In this document: piece by piece, positions 36,554 to 49,165 of the stretch
Position numbering within the stretch: position 1 is the first letter of the stretch
How the letters are laid out: each line of letters begins with the position of its first letter
Origin: Aphelenchoides besseyi
Taxonomy: Eukaryota > Nematoda > Chromadorea > Rhabditida > Aphelenchoididae
Assembly: GCA_024699855.1 (NCBI GenBank)
Contig: JAMPIQ010000002.1
Span: forward strand, 11,160,001 to 11,224,000
Length of the DNA stretch: 64,000 nucleotides
Direction: 5' to 3'
The notes under the pieces: model-generated
The model's input: the letters and a program-made list of their open reading frames with translations, nothing else
Database searches by the model: none
What the model was told of the DNA's origin: nothing
Program-made: the position numbers and the translations under genes

Positions 36554-37466
36554 ATGAGCAGAAACAAAAATGTCGAAGGTGAAGATACAGGACAGATAAT
36601 AAACATGGAAACATATCAAACATATCTGTGGCAACGCCGGCTACTAGCCGTTGTTACAGCATTGAACGTGGTAAGATAAACATTCGTTGAAAGGCTTATA
36701 AATATAATTGAGATCGGTATTGGTATTTTCATTGGCGCACTTTTTCATCCTACGTGGTCAGTACTGGACTTTGTTAACAACGAGCTCGAACACATTAACG
36801 TTAAATTGGGCGTTTGGGGTGAATACAGATCAGTCAATACGACGGGAAAAGGTGAGTCTTTCGAATGCGATAAAAATCTTATTGTTTTGCAGTCGAATTT
36901 ATTCCACATTTTCCTGCACCACCAGAGAAATTGCTTCGTTTGGCGGACGAAGATCTTAAACGTAAAATTAACTTTGCAGCAAACACTAATTGCTATGTTT
37001 AAGATTACTATCGAGTACAAGCTGCATTTGGTGTGATTTCGTTGGCATTTATGATTTGCACAAACGTCTTTGCAATTTACACGTTCACTCATCACAGATA
37101 CATGTACAAAAGATTAGTAGCTGTAAGTTCACAGAAATTTTGTTTGTGGATATGAGATCGACATCCAAATTTTAGATGCTTCATGCCGTGACCGCTGGTT
37201 GTGTGGTGGTTGTTATGGAAGTCCTGACTTCATCGATCAATGAGTGGAACGTGGCAGTGGTCAACAACGCACGTCGACATGCCGATTTTGCTTTTTCTAC
37301 GGACTACAAATTAGGTCCGGGATATTACTTGGCAGGTTCTGTGGTTTTGATCTACGCTTTCGCATGCATCGTCTTCTTTGTTTCGTCACACAAACAGAAA
37401 GGCAATCGAGCTGCCACCACTTTGTTAGAGTTCGAAGATCGTCCATTACATCTCAGTCGTCATTAA
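36554..37466 (+). CDS. CLC-like (claudin-like) four-TM membrane protein
   Basis: The ATG at 36554 opens MSRNKNVEGEDTGQIINME. Five exons join in frame across short introns. The first hydrophobic segment runs through AVVTALNV and IGIGIFIGALF. The extracellular part has GVWGEYRSV, EFIPHFPAPPEKLLRLADED and KHYYRVQAAFGV, which are hallmark blocks of the nematode CLC-like family. The remaining helices contain FMICTNVFAIYTFTHHRYM, VVVMEVLTSSINEWNVAV and VVLIYAFACIVFFVSSHKQK. The end EFEDRPLHLSRH precedes TAA at 37464-37466. The layout (four TM segments, a W-G-x-x-R first loop, cytoplasmic tail ending in DRP) places it in the claudin/PMP22 superfamily. It probably acts at cell junctions or as an accessory channel subunit. 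The junction before HYYRVQ needs the 43-nt intron that starts after DLK. Confidence 0.88.
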
Positions 37467-37761
37467 GCTCGATGTACTTCATGATTAATGCAAAAATTAG
37501 TGAATTAGGCTATTTGCATTTGTGCATTCATTCGATGAACTTTCTCAAAAACACGCATTTATTGTTCGACAAAGCTGCCATATCAATCGTATTAAATACC
37601 AATTGTCCTATCGTTGTGCATAAGAGATTATTCCTCCCACGTTTTTGTTGATCAATAATTCATCTTAATATACTCATTTGTTTTCGTTAAACTTTAAAGG
37701 AACTAGCATGATACTTTATGTGCATGAAAGAACCAGTAATGAGTTCGAAGTTACAAAAGGA

Positions 37762-39195
37762 TCAGGACAACATCATAGCAACGATTAAATTAAACAACGT
37801 CAAAACAATTCCCACCCTTTTTCTGATGCAATTTCCGCTGCTTTCTGTCGTTGTAGCCGACGCTTCAGACGGTCGAATTGGAGTTGATTCTCCAGATGGT
37901 TGAACGTCTTCGTGATCGTGAGAACGATCCAAAAGCAACTGTTTTCCATTCGTTTCTTCGTTTGTAACCATACCAAACGTATTACACAAATGGGAATCAC
38001 AGATACAATGTCGACTTATTGGTTCACTCGAATTTAACGAGAACTCTGTTGTGCAACCAACGCTAACTTTCTGAATCAAACACATCATCAACCAGTCTAT
38101 CTGTCTATCTTACTCGATCATCGTCCGCTTGTATACAACCGGCCAAAATCTCAAATCGCGGACGAGCAATACCGACAAAACTTGATTGAACGTCTGTTTG
38201 ATTTCCGTTGGTTTCGTTTTCGATCACAAGTTCCGAACTGGTCAGAGATATAAAGCAGTAATGTCCTTGACATGTCTCCGATCTAAACGTACTCTTAGGT
38301 CGAGAGAATTACGATAAAATAATCAAAAAACAATCACGATCATTTCAAAACGACTTACTTTCTAAAAACTTCCTCATCGAAAGGTTTTTTCGATTTTTGA
38401 TGTAAACTGTAACAATAGTTGGAGTCTCCAATTCGTCGTGCATTAACTTTTTCTTCTTCGTAAGCTCGGGATTGGTTAATTTGATTACAATGACCGGTAG
38501 GTGATGTACAAACACAACCATGAACTCTCGTTGACTCAGTTGCCAAATAATTTGCACAAGTCGCTGTTCCTTGCAAATCACTGTAGTTTTGAATACGCAA
38601 GAAGTTCTTAAGTCGCGGTAATCCAACACCACAACCTTGCTCCAATCCATCAAAGTCGATTAGACAGTAGTTTCCACGACAAGTTCGTGCACACTTATCA
38701 TCTGGACATTTCTCGCCATTTGGTGTCGAACATTCGCAGCACTCTACAATCGGCAGTCGTTGTGGAGCGTAATCGTTCAACTGAAAATACACGATAAAAC
38801 CTCGTTTCGACTCTTCAATACGTTTTTTCTGTTGTTGCACTTGTCTGAATCACAGTAACAATGAATGGATTCGGGCTGGCCGGCATAATAGCATCCCGTA
38901 GGTCCAGAAGGCTGATTTTCAGCACAACCTTTCTGAAATGGCGTATTTTATTAGTCTATCTGTAATTTCAATTTACTTGAACAATTGCAACAGACTCAGA
39001 ATTGAAAAGTTCGACCTTAGCAAAACAATTCTCGGCTGAACATGTTTGATTTCCAACACAATCGCAACTTTCGATGTCGAGTTGACCATCCGGTAAGATC
39101 TTGCAATAAGACAAACATGAATGACATTCAACGGCATCGGTTGGATTTGCGGTCAACAGAAAACTGAGCAAACCGGTTAACCATAAATTCCACAT
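37762..39195 (-). CDS. Tandem three-finger (Ly6/ET-module) GPI-anchored protein
   Basis: The minus-strand gene runs from ATG at 39195 (MWNLWLTGLLSFLLTANP, a signal peptide) to a stop at 37762-37764. The Cys pattern repeats through three units. The first is VECHSCLSYCKILPDG, leading to the closing CYCDSDKCN. The second is VECCECSTPNGEKCPDDKCA, with RGNYCLIDFDGLEQGCGVGL, closing CVCTSPTGHCNQ. The third is ETCQGHYCFISLTSSE, closing CICDSHLCN. Each closing C-x-C-x-x-x-x-C-[NQ] is the end of a three-finger fold. Introns of about 41-65 nt separate the units. The C terminus is a hydrophobic tail (RVGIVLTLFNLIVAMMLS), as in GPI-anchored proteins. Nematode ET-module proteins and Ly6 proteins share this design. 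The ligand is unknown. Confidence 0.78.
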
Positions 39196-42100
39196 TTCCG
39201 CTTAAAATATCAAGATTTATTAGTTTTAGAAGGCAGCTCGTTCAAAGAGTAGTCGTAGATCATAAAACAAGTTGTAATTCGTAGAGTCTAAAGAAAACGT
39301 TTCTAATTTTTGGTATTTTTACCGAGTCGATGAATAGAAGACGCCGACCAGAAGGATTTTGCAGGTCGCTTTTGGGGTTGATCAACAATGCTGGTGAAGT
39401 GTGAGACTCATAGTTTTCATGTCACTCAAGAGGAAGTTTCAAGTGATTCCGAAAAGACGGCGCATCCGCTGAGACTGACCAGTTGCGCAGAAGAAAAAAG
39501 AGCAAATGGTTGAGAAATTCGTTTATAAAACGAGTTCTTTTCCACAAATAAACGATGGTAATATGTTGATTAAATGCAAATATAATTACACAAGAACCCA
39601 AAAGCTAAACTTATTTTATACAGAATTAGAATACAATTGAGAAACCAAAAGGTTCTTGACCTCTTGATTTGTATTCTAATCAAATGCACATAAGCTAAAC
39701 CTTTACCTAAGGCCACTTAGTGTTAGTGTTGCAAAGCACTTAACGGCTACTTTCAGCACGTTCTGGAACGATTGATTGGAAGCAACCGCAAAAAGCGATC
39801 GGCAACAATCTCAAGGTCTTTTGACGAAGCAGATTTCGAAAAACCTTGAAAGGTGTTTGAGCGTACGTAATGGTCAAGTATTAATCAACTGCTGATTAAA
39901 GAAAACATTCGAGTTTGTCAAACAGAACCTCAAATTCCCAACATACAAGATGGGAAGAAAACAATCTAATTAAGCGTTTATGAATACAAGTTCACGGATG
40001 TTGATAATATCTATCGACGCGTCGTACGTAATCGGTGTTGTACGGTTAAATCGAAAAACACGCTTATAAATGTTACGTGATCTCCCATGGCGTTTCGGAG
40101 ATTAAAACAGCTAAGGTTATGTGTAATTGCGATTCGTAGCCGTTTTGCAAATGGCTAGAGAAAAATCCTATTACACAATGTTTTTGGTCAACTATTCTAC
40201 CGATCATCGATTGACCGGACAAGTTCAACAGAAAAAGTCAACAAGTTCGTCGTTTAATCGAGACCATTCGATTTCGACCGATCTTCACGCCGTCAATTGC
40301 TTTCGTCAATACTTGTGGATACGATTCTGTGGCTCATCCGTTTTGTGTAATGAAATCAAGAGTGTTGATCTTTACGACCAGTTCACACATTGTCTCATCG
40401 TTTCGTGCGACGACATAAACCCAGAAGTTCTTCTGACGAAACGAACACGCGACAACGATTTTTGTTGTTCGGTTTTACTGCGAATACAATCGAATAACCT
40501 CAACCAAATCGTTTATGCCACTTGAAAAGTCGGTCGGTGGTTCGTGCAAACATTTTTTCGTTTCGATGTGCACCTTCCAACTTATTACCGGACATACAAT
40601 GTTAATAAGATTAGAAGTATGCAATTGAAACTGATGTATTAAGCAAAAGTACATTAAAATTCATTTCCATGTGATAGCTTCGACAATCCTTGTTATTTGC
40701 AGTCGCACAATGACACTTTGCAAGAAATTAAAGAAGACGGAAGTTAAGGTGTATCTACGAAGCACTTGTCAATGATGTGGTCGCTTCTTATGACGCTAAT
40801 CAACCAACGGCCGAACGATTAACCGTATTTTGGCACGGTCAAGCATTTGTCTATGCGGAAACCCCATAGCTCTTCATCTCTTGCTTAGCAATGCCACGGA
40901 AGATAAACATAATCCCTTTGCTTCTTCCTTTTCCTTTTACACTTTTTGGGATTTGCCTTTTGACGGAAAATACAACTGTGCTCTGGTAAAATGTTCTCTT
41001 GGAATATGTATACACACGATCTAAATATTTCACGTATTAATCGTCGCGGGCATCCGTCTCCATGGTCTCAATTGAAGGCGAATCATTGGCTACAGATTCT
41101 TATCGCGCATTTCCTTCATTTCCCATTGACTGTACAATGACGTGCAACAATAACGCTTGACCGCCTCCTCATTTCAACTCGGTAACCATTTGAAGGCATG
41201 TATTCCGGGTCGTTTTGAACGCAACTCCCGGCAAAGCGTTTACGTTCAACTTTTACTGGAGTTTTTCGTGTCTTCGAATTTCGCGTGGATGAGTGATTCA
41301 ACTAACGCTTATTCCTGCACTTATTGTCAAGAAACGAGCCTTATTGAAATGAGCTAATCTGCCAAAAACAGACACCACCTTCAACTAGCGCTCAGACAAC
41401 CGATGCCCAAACAGTTGAATGCGAACAAAATGCTCAATTCCCGTAGAACATTTCCACTAGTTAAGCCAATTTTTGTGGGGACAAAATATTCCAAACTTCT
41501 CGTTCATGTTTTTATCTTTTGCTTCCAATGGAGAATATCGTGGTTTATTCGATTAGTTTTGTCCTCTATTCCGAGAATGAACGTCAACGCGTCAGATTTT
41601 AAAAATAACCATTTGGTTTCGCAAAGAACAAGTCAAAAGGAAATTTCCACAAAACGTTTGCGCTTCTTACAATCTAATCCTTACTCCTGTTTATGTCCTT
41701 CGGTCTAGACAATAAGCGAATCCAATGATCGTCGTGACTTGACGTCTTACTGGTGACTGATCTTTGACTTTCTAAATTATCATTCTGTGACACATTTCTG
41801 TTCAATTCGACAATCATTGGCGTCCCTTCTCAAATACTCGAAGAGTAAGTTACGTGAAGAATGGGGTAAAAAGCAAATTACATGCACGATTGCCAACGTA
41901 ATTCGTTGGCGAAGTTATGTAAATTACCATTGGATGCTTTGTTTCGGTTGTTAGAAAGTCGGCGCAGAAGAATGGGCGATTATTCTATAAGAGCATGTAA
42001 GAAGATGAAATCGTTGTTGACAACAACTGATGTTTCACGACTTCGGACTCTTCACTCGGTTGTTCAAATGTCACTTGTTGCTCTATTGCGAAGTCTGGTC

Positions 42101-44602
42101 TTTCCTATTACTCTTAGCGGGTTCCCCTGTGGTTATTTCTGCTCAGAACCCAAGTTCGAATAAGTGAATGCCGATCATAAATTGCACATTTGAGTATGTT
42201 TTGTAACTAAGAAGCCCGTCGGGTTTTTTGAATCACGCATTCCCTTTCGCCTTTGTTTAACCTTCTAATTTCTCAACTAAAAAGGACAATAACAATCTAG
42301 CGATTAGCCAATTTTATTTGAGTCACGTCTTTCAATCCAACAATTTATTCTTCGGCACCGTAGATATTCGCTGTTGTTGTGGAAGTCATACGTTTTCTTT
42401 TTGTATTTGGCAAAAGTTCTAGTTTTTTCACAACCCAATTAGTTGACCGAAGAACTAAACGGTTATCGCTGTTCGCTCATTTTGACGATTCTTGTTGGTA
42501 ATCGTTTTGAATGGAGCTGTAGAAGTTGTTCTCAAATTACGAGATGGTTATTGTTGAATACCAAGAATCAACATCAAGTTTAGATGGTTCGCTGGTCGTC
42601 GAGCAATGAAATGAACGCATCAGCTGACAAGCGAGTCGACAAATTCAGACGCGCACAAAATATCCGATTCGACAAGGCGGACCGGAGCCCCAAAATTGTT
42701 CTCCTTGAAACCTTCATTGCCGCAGCTAAATCATTGACCACAAGGTTTGTTCGCCTATGCAGATTAAATGCTTCCGCCGCTTATGTCTTTGCGGTTGTTT
42801 GAAAAATGCTGCCAGGAAATGAATGTTGGGACAAATGTTAACCGGATCTCGCTTCAACGTCTTCATTATTTTAAAATCTACGATCTTAGATTTGTTCACG
42901 GCGCATCGGTTGTGAATTGATATTCGTGTGTGTGTCTCATCTTTCCGAATGTTTTATGTCGTAGTGGCTTAAAGATCATCTTGTAAATTGACAGTTATGC
43001 GAAGCGCGTATGCTAATTAGTGGACCTATCAAAGCGAACGTGTGATTAGTGTTAAATTTCAACTTTTCTTGCGCTCAGTTTTTCTGTTACAAACACTCAG
43101 AAGGGAACTTGTTTTCGTAGCTCAATTTTATAACAAGTGATTCCAACCGTTCTCAGTCAAATTGCTTGCTATATTCGCTTATTGCTCACTTATGAACTTT
43201 GAGATCTTTTAGTCGACCGAACTTGAAAATATTGCGCTTATTTCCGGTCTTGGTCTTTTAAGAATTGACTTTGAGCATAAATACAAAACTATAATACAAA
43301 AGTCGGTTCTCTAAAACGATGGCAACATCGAAGTTAAAGAAAACTGCCGACGTGTAAGCAAAGTCAATCTGTCAATTTTCGTGTATTTCGCTAAAAAAGA
43401 TATGCATTTAGAAGCTTGTGAATACTTACTCTTCGAGTCTTTTACCATGTGTTCGTGGAACAATAGATCTAACTGTCAAGATAAACGTTGTTGCAACTTT
43501 CATTTTACATATCTGTGGTCTCATTTCCCCACACTCGCTGCTGATTGTAAGCAACTTGAAATAAAAACAAAACGTCGAATTGCTCTGCGCGTTTATTAGG
43601 AAAGGCCCACACTAATGATTTGCATTTTATCACTTGGTCTCAGGAGAGAACGCGTACGAAGGCCGAAATAGTTGCGAGAAGTATGATGAGTTTGACGGCA
43701 CCGTTTTGTGTCAAAACACACATTATCGCTGACGTGTTAAGGAGCAAAAAAGGCGGTGCATTTTTCGAAACAACGATTGACATCCGAGCAATCTGTCCGT
43801 TAGCTGGTGACCACTTGAAGCGATTTGCCGCGCTCAACAGCGACTATCACGTTGCACGAGTGGTTGGGCAAAAAGGTTGAAATGAGATGTTCAGTGTCCT
43901 ATCCACATAGCTACATACTTTTCATTGGAATAATTCATGTTCAAATGTCATTGTTGTTCAAATCTTGACTTTTAACTCACTTTTGTTTCCTGAAAAGTTT
44001 GCTGTCTGGAGTGAAACAACTCAAAAGCGAATCAATTTGTATTGCAGAACGGCGCTTTGACCACAGAATCTCAGCTGGCTGCTCAAGTTTAATTGTTTTA
44101 GGCATCTATATTGAGCGCACGTTGCGGAACGGTCTTTTCAAACTTTTTATGGAATGTTTTTTCTTCTCACTATATCCATTAGATAGAAAGCAGTTGCTGA
44201 GGACACGCTTCGCCACTTACTATCTTCGTCTTTTTGTCGTGTACGGTGCGCTCAGACGATTGCTCCGCCTTTGGGAGTCCACGTTGGTTTGGACAAGTGG
44301 GCCAAATTGATCGTCGCAATGAATCTCAATTTCTCTAATGGACACGTGCCCTTTTTTTGAAGTTTTTATTCGCGCATTTTGAGTTTGTTTTTGGAAAACA
44401 ACGTTCAGTTGATCAGTTTGCTGCAATGAAATAACTACATTACATCGTGTCGTCATCCTTAGCTTTCGCTTTTTAATTCATTCCTTTCAGGTCAAAAACA
44501 TGAAATTAAGATCAACTTGATCGTTCAGCAAGAAGCTATCTGCTCAATCATTTTCGACAAAAAAACAACACGGTTAAACCTTGGTCGCATGGAGGGTCTA
44601 AA
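39196..44602. other. Long gene-poor region, about 5.4 kb
   Basis: No gene is firmly supported on either strand. The longest plus-strand frames are 40127-40525 (first ATG begins MAREKSYYTMF), 42584-42802 and 43620-43880. None has a recognised domain, a good Met context or neighbours it can be spliced to. This may be the regulatory region of the downstream GPCR gene, or it may hold non-coding RNA or 5' UTR exons. Confidence 0.4.
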
Positions 44603-47600
44603 ATGGATCAAACAGACAATTTTACTTTCTTTCAAGTACTAAAAAGCGTTTCATTGGCCATTCTTGTTGTGTGGACAATTGCTGCAAATGTACTTGTCTT
44701 TGTTGTTCTCTACAAGAATCCTCGACTTCAGACTGTTCCAAATTTACTGGTAAGTTAATGGAGGTCTTAGTTTTCTTTTAAAATCTTCAAAATGTGTGCA
44801 TCTATCTTAATTTGATCATTCATCACATCGATAGACGTAACGAGTTGGGTGTTGGCTATCGTCCAAATACTATTCAACGAAGAATAAGTTTGTCAATTGC
44901 AAAAATGAGTTTGATGACCTACAGTATTCACAAGAGAATATGTCATAACAAGAAACTCGGCAATTAATAAAAATTTTCGGTCAATTGCTAAAGTTGTTGA
45001 TGCGTTAATCTGTAATGAAGAATTCTACGTAGTGAACTGTTTTTAGGTTGGAAACTTGGCCTTTAGTGACTTGTGCCTAGCTCTGATTGTTTTACCTCTT
45101 TCTTCAATTTACGCGATTGCGGGTGAATGGTTGTTTCCAGAAACTTTGTGTGTGGTTTTTGTTTCCGGTTAGAAGATCAACTACTTTCCAAGTACCACTT
45201 CTATTCTAGCTGATATCTTATGTTCTACAGCTTCCATATGGAACTTATCAATTGTCGGGTTAGATCGCTATTGGGCAATTACATCGCCAGTTGCGTACAT
45301 GGCAAAACGAAACAAAAAAACAGCATGCATTATGATTGTTAGTGTTTGGATTTCGTCTGCAGTCATTAGTTTGGCACCGTTGCTGGGTTGGAAACAAGTT
45401 GCCGAACACGGGAATTTGGTGCAAATTAACGGTACATGGCAATGTACGTTCCTGGATCTGCCAAGCTACACAATTTACAGGTATTAAAAATGTTTGAAAA
45501 CCTTAACATTCTACTTGCAGTGCTACGGGTTCATTCTTTATTCCAGTTATTGTCATGTTTTTTGTTTACTTCAAAATCTACCAAGCCTTTGCAAAACATC
45601 GTGCTCGGCAAATTTACAGGCAGAAGGTAAGTGAATTTGATAAGCTGATCAACAAGACTTCCTGCCAAATTTTCATGCTCTTTGAGGGAACAGATCTCTT
45701 TTTTCTTTATCCTAATTCGGTGTTGAAATTGACATTGGCGAATAAAAGGTTTATGTTGGATTGCATGCTAATTACAAAAAGAACATTGCAGTTTGGAATT
45801 CAACTTCTTTTTATTTGTGATGCTCGTCAAACCTACGCATCTCAATGCAAACTTCTCTTACACTCTATTAGCATGAAGAAAAAATTTTCATTGAATTATG
45901 ATTTACACACATTTTATAGCTGGAATTCTCGTCGCATGTAAGACTTCTTTTAAGTTGGTTTGTCCCAATAGAGTGGTTGCCATAAGTTTGAAAACTTAAA
46001 ATGCAGTTTTCACGCTGCTTTCGCTGTTTCTGTCCTGTCCTCTTTAACCAAAGACCGTTGAGCTTCTGGTCGATCGCAAATTGAAATAAGAGAAAAGCCA
46101 GCTCACCGATTGGGTTATTTCAATGTCGTTGGCACAATCGACATACGCAAAAATAAGACGGGATTTGCACGTCTAATGGTCGTTAGCAAACAAAAGATCA
46201 AGTATTTCACAATATTTCAATTACACACGTGCGCCGTAAAGTGGTTTGATGTGCTCTGGACTTTACATATTGATCTTCTTTGCCACATTTGCGTATTTCT
46301 AACTAAGAGCATTTTATTCTAACAAAATTTTCTATTTTTGATGGTTCTGCATTTGAAAAATTTCACTTGAATTCTCATTGTTGCTTAAAGATTCAATTGA
46401 TTTCAGGTCATCAGGAAGCATATAGGTGATTTGCGTAGTAAGTATACTAATAACCGTTAATCGTAGAGTCAACCATTCTGCACGAAATTAGTCATGTACT
46501 GCCAACTTCCGACGAGTTTGCCAAAGAGGAAGAGAACAGCAGCGGTATTGCAAAAAGAGCGAGCGAACATAACGTGAATTGTTGACATTTAGGTGATGGA
46601 CTTAGTAGTGGGAACAGTGGATCTGAAGAGAAACATCAAGAAAAGAACGGAATTCTTGTGGAAGACGATGAAGTGTACGTAGAGGAAGATGATTCGGATA
46701 TAAATGAAGACGAAGAACCTAATGATTCTGTATCTGAAGCTGGCGCGGACTGTGCACTCGAAAATCAGACACAAATAACCACAGCTGTAGCGACGGTATT
46801 AGAACGAAATGCAGGCAATAAAACGCATTGATTTTAGTGTGATCAAACCTCTGCAATCATACGACGAAACGATCTTCAACCTCCACCATCTATCGGTACT
46901 CTTGTGGCAAACGGTGACAGTCAACAACCCAAAAAGCCGGCACTCAAAAGCGGAACAGAAAAATGCGTCGCTTTTCGCAAGGATTCCAGGAAACCACAAG
47001 ACAAAAAGAAGGAAAATGTGCCAATCATCAGCTACGAAAAGGTCAAACGACACAAGCAACGGTAAACTTCTAAAATTTAGAAGCTAATTGACATGTTTCA
47101 ATTTAGGAAAGAACGCGTCTACCGCAAAAGTTTACAGAAGAAGCCACGAGCAATCTCGGCAGCCAAAGAACGACGAGGAGTAAAAGTGCTCGGAATTATT
47201 CTCGGCTGTTTCACAGTGTGTTGGACTCCGTTCTTTGTGTAAGCTAAAAGTTACAAACAATTTTACTGATTAGCTTAGAATGTACGTGGTCGTTCAATTT
47301 TGTTCGAACTGTGCTTTGAACGCTCACTTGGAAATGTTCGTCACTTGGTCTCGATAGTCCTATCACGAATCGATTATAACTTTATTTTGTTGCAGGCTGG
47401 GATACGTGAATTCGAGCATCAATCCCATAGGTACTTGACATTTCGACAAAACGTTTTGGCGTAAAAATGTGATAGTAAAGAGATTTTGGTCTTTTAACTT
47501 TAAAAATTACATATAGATATCTTTTTGCTGAACAATATTACGCTAAAATGTTTAAATTTGTCTTCAGTGTACACGGTAAGTTTTAGTGATTCTCCATCTT

Positions 47601-47715
47601 TACTTTTCGTTTTCATTTGCAGGTGTTCAATCGCGACTATCAGATTGCTTTACGACGATTGTTCGTCAGTAGTGGCAAAGAGAAATCGGGAGTTCTGCCT
47701 AGTCAGGCTCTTTGA
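44603..47715 (+). CDS. Biogenic amine class A GPCR
   Basis: Exons join in frame: 44603-44749, 45047-45167, 45210-45480, 45521-45626, then after a 780-nt intron 46407 to about 46436 and further ICL3 exons. The TM6 exon ends at 47238. Then come 47279-47347, 47396-47430, an 8-nt microexon at 47568-47575, and the last exon to TGA 47713-47715. TM2 has NLAFSDLCLALIVLPLSS. TM3 has ADILCSTASIWNLSIVGLDR followed by YWAI, giving the amine-binding Asp and the DRY motif. TM5 has YSATGSFFIPVIVMFFVYFK. TM6 has GCFTVCWTPFFVMYVVVQFC. TM7 has TWLGYVNSSINPIVYTVFNR. These match dopamine, octopamine and serotonin receptors, and I cannot tell which ligand. The third intracellular loop is long and very acidic (DDEVYVEEDDSDINEDEEP). 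Agonist class and G-protein choice are not readable. Confidence 0.88.
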
Positions 47716-48262
47716 TTGTGTTATAAGCACATCAAATAAATGTGCCGTTCATGTGCCAATTGTGATGCTTTTGATTCGGTTGGTGGTCTGATTCGAATTC
47801 TAATTCACGGGTTTCCTTTCATGTTCTCATTTTGTTGTACTTGTTTGTAATAAACAGAATACTAATGAGTTTGTACGCGATCCGAGAATAACAAGCAAAA
47901 ACGAAATGGGTATACAGTTGACAGGATAGAAGTATCCCAATTAATGCTCACGGTTGATTACGCACATTCTCGGCGAGTTATTGCAGATCTTATATGAGAA
48001 GCGAACTAGAAAGTGTTTAAACATTCTAAATCGTTTCTTAATCGCCATCTTCTTGTCTCTAGTTTAGCTTCGTACTTCCCCAACAGTTTCACTGATATGT
48101 CGCTTGATGACGCCCCCAATTAGCGAGAGAAACCGCTTTTCCATCAACAAAATCCATTCCGACGGCGGGTTGAAGGTCCGGAAAATATAAAACACGAAAG
48201 TGAATTGTTAGCGCGTTTACGCTCACTCGTTCAATTGAGTGGATCAGACGTCCGAGAAAGCG
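47716..48262. promoter_or_regulatory. Intergenic region with TATA-like element
   Basis: No gene is supported. A tandem-free AT/GC-mixed stretch precedes the next gene. The sequence aaatataaaacac near 48184 is a TATA-like box about 80 bp upstream of the ATG at 48263. Confidence 0.4.
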
Positions 48263-48677
48263 ATGCAACTGAATTGTTTGCTAATTGTTATTTTTCTAAG
48301 TAAGTCAATTTTGAACGTTTTGCCAATGGCTTGTATTTATGACCTTATCGGCCTTTTCTAATCTTTTTAAACCAGGTGTTACCGTTGCGAATGCTGCTCT
48401 TCATGTTGCTAAACGACAAACCTATTACTATCCGGAAGATCTTCGAAAGTTCGCAAGACCGCATGCTGGAACCAAATTCTCACAGGGTACCGTTGGCCGA
48501 TACGCGCCACGAGAGTGGCCGGCATGGTTAGTTTTGAAGCCGGCTCCCAGACTATCTGATGGTTTCAGGTACACGAGAACAATCTTAAGATGGAACGGAG
48601 AATCACGTATCGGTCCCTATCATCCAAACGATGTTCGATATTTGAGTTATCAACAAGACCGAATTCGTGGCGAGTGA
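48263..48677 (+). CDS. Small secreted protein with dibasic site
   Basis: Two exons (48263-48299 and 48376-48677) join in frame. The first encodes a signal peptide (MQLNCLLIVIFLS, continuing VTVANA). The mature chain begins ALHVAKRQTYYYPEDLRKF. The Lys-Arg before QTYYY is a possible prohormone cleavage site, which would expose an N-terminal Gln able to form pyroglutamate. The rest is rich in Arg, Tyr, Pro and Trp: REWPAWLVLKPAPRLSDGF, YTRTILRWNGESRIGPYH, ending SYQQDRIRGE. There is no Cys in the mature part. I do not recognise the family. A peptide precursor and a small structural secreted protein are both possible. Confidence 0.65.
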
Positions 48678-49165
48678 ACGAGCGAACGTAAACCTTTTAA
48701 TCAACTTTCTCAGATGCATAATAATTGTTATAAAAAGTCTTTTTATTGGAGCGTAAATATTATCCGAATACAACCGATTGCTAAACACAATAAACCTCGA
48801 ATCAAAAGTATAAGCTCGTGAATTGACTTCTCGAAGTGATCAAAAACATGTTGCATCCGAACAATCTCACCGGTCAGCAATCGCAACGATAAGCAGCAAA
48901 TCAGATTTTGGGATCAAAGTAAAAAAGCGGATATCTTAAGAGTACAAAAGAAGATGTAAAGCTCATGTTTATTTTGCATTGAACTGAAATTCGTGAAGAA
49001 ATAAATAATTGGACCCGAATGCACTGAGAAAATGTACAACTGAAAGCGAATATTTGCCTTTAAATGATCGATCTGACGAGTGGAACGTTGAGCAAAATCA
49101 AACCAATAATAATTCTGGAGACCCGGTAATCAAAACGTTAACAAACTGCAGCGTGTATTTGCGAT
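48678..49165. other. Convergent intergenic region
   Basis: This lies between two converging genes. I see AT-rich 3' UTR-like sequence with aataaa-type signals (near 48789 and 49002) and no coding evidence. Confidence 0.4.

Noticed and set aside
40127..40525. Plus-strand frame of 132 codons
   Set aside because: It opens without an ATG (first ATG is inside), has no recognised domain, and cannot be spliced to neighbours.
45555..45941. Extended plus-strand frame past the TM5 exon
   Set aside because: It reads through the donor at 45627 into a 780-nt intron. The GPCR family requires splicing here.
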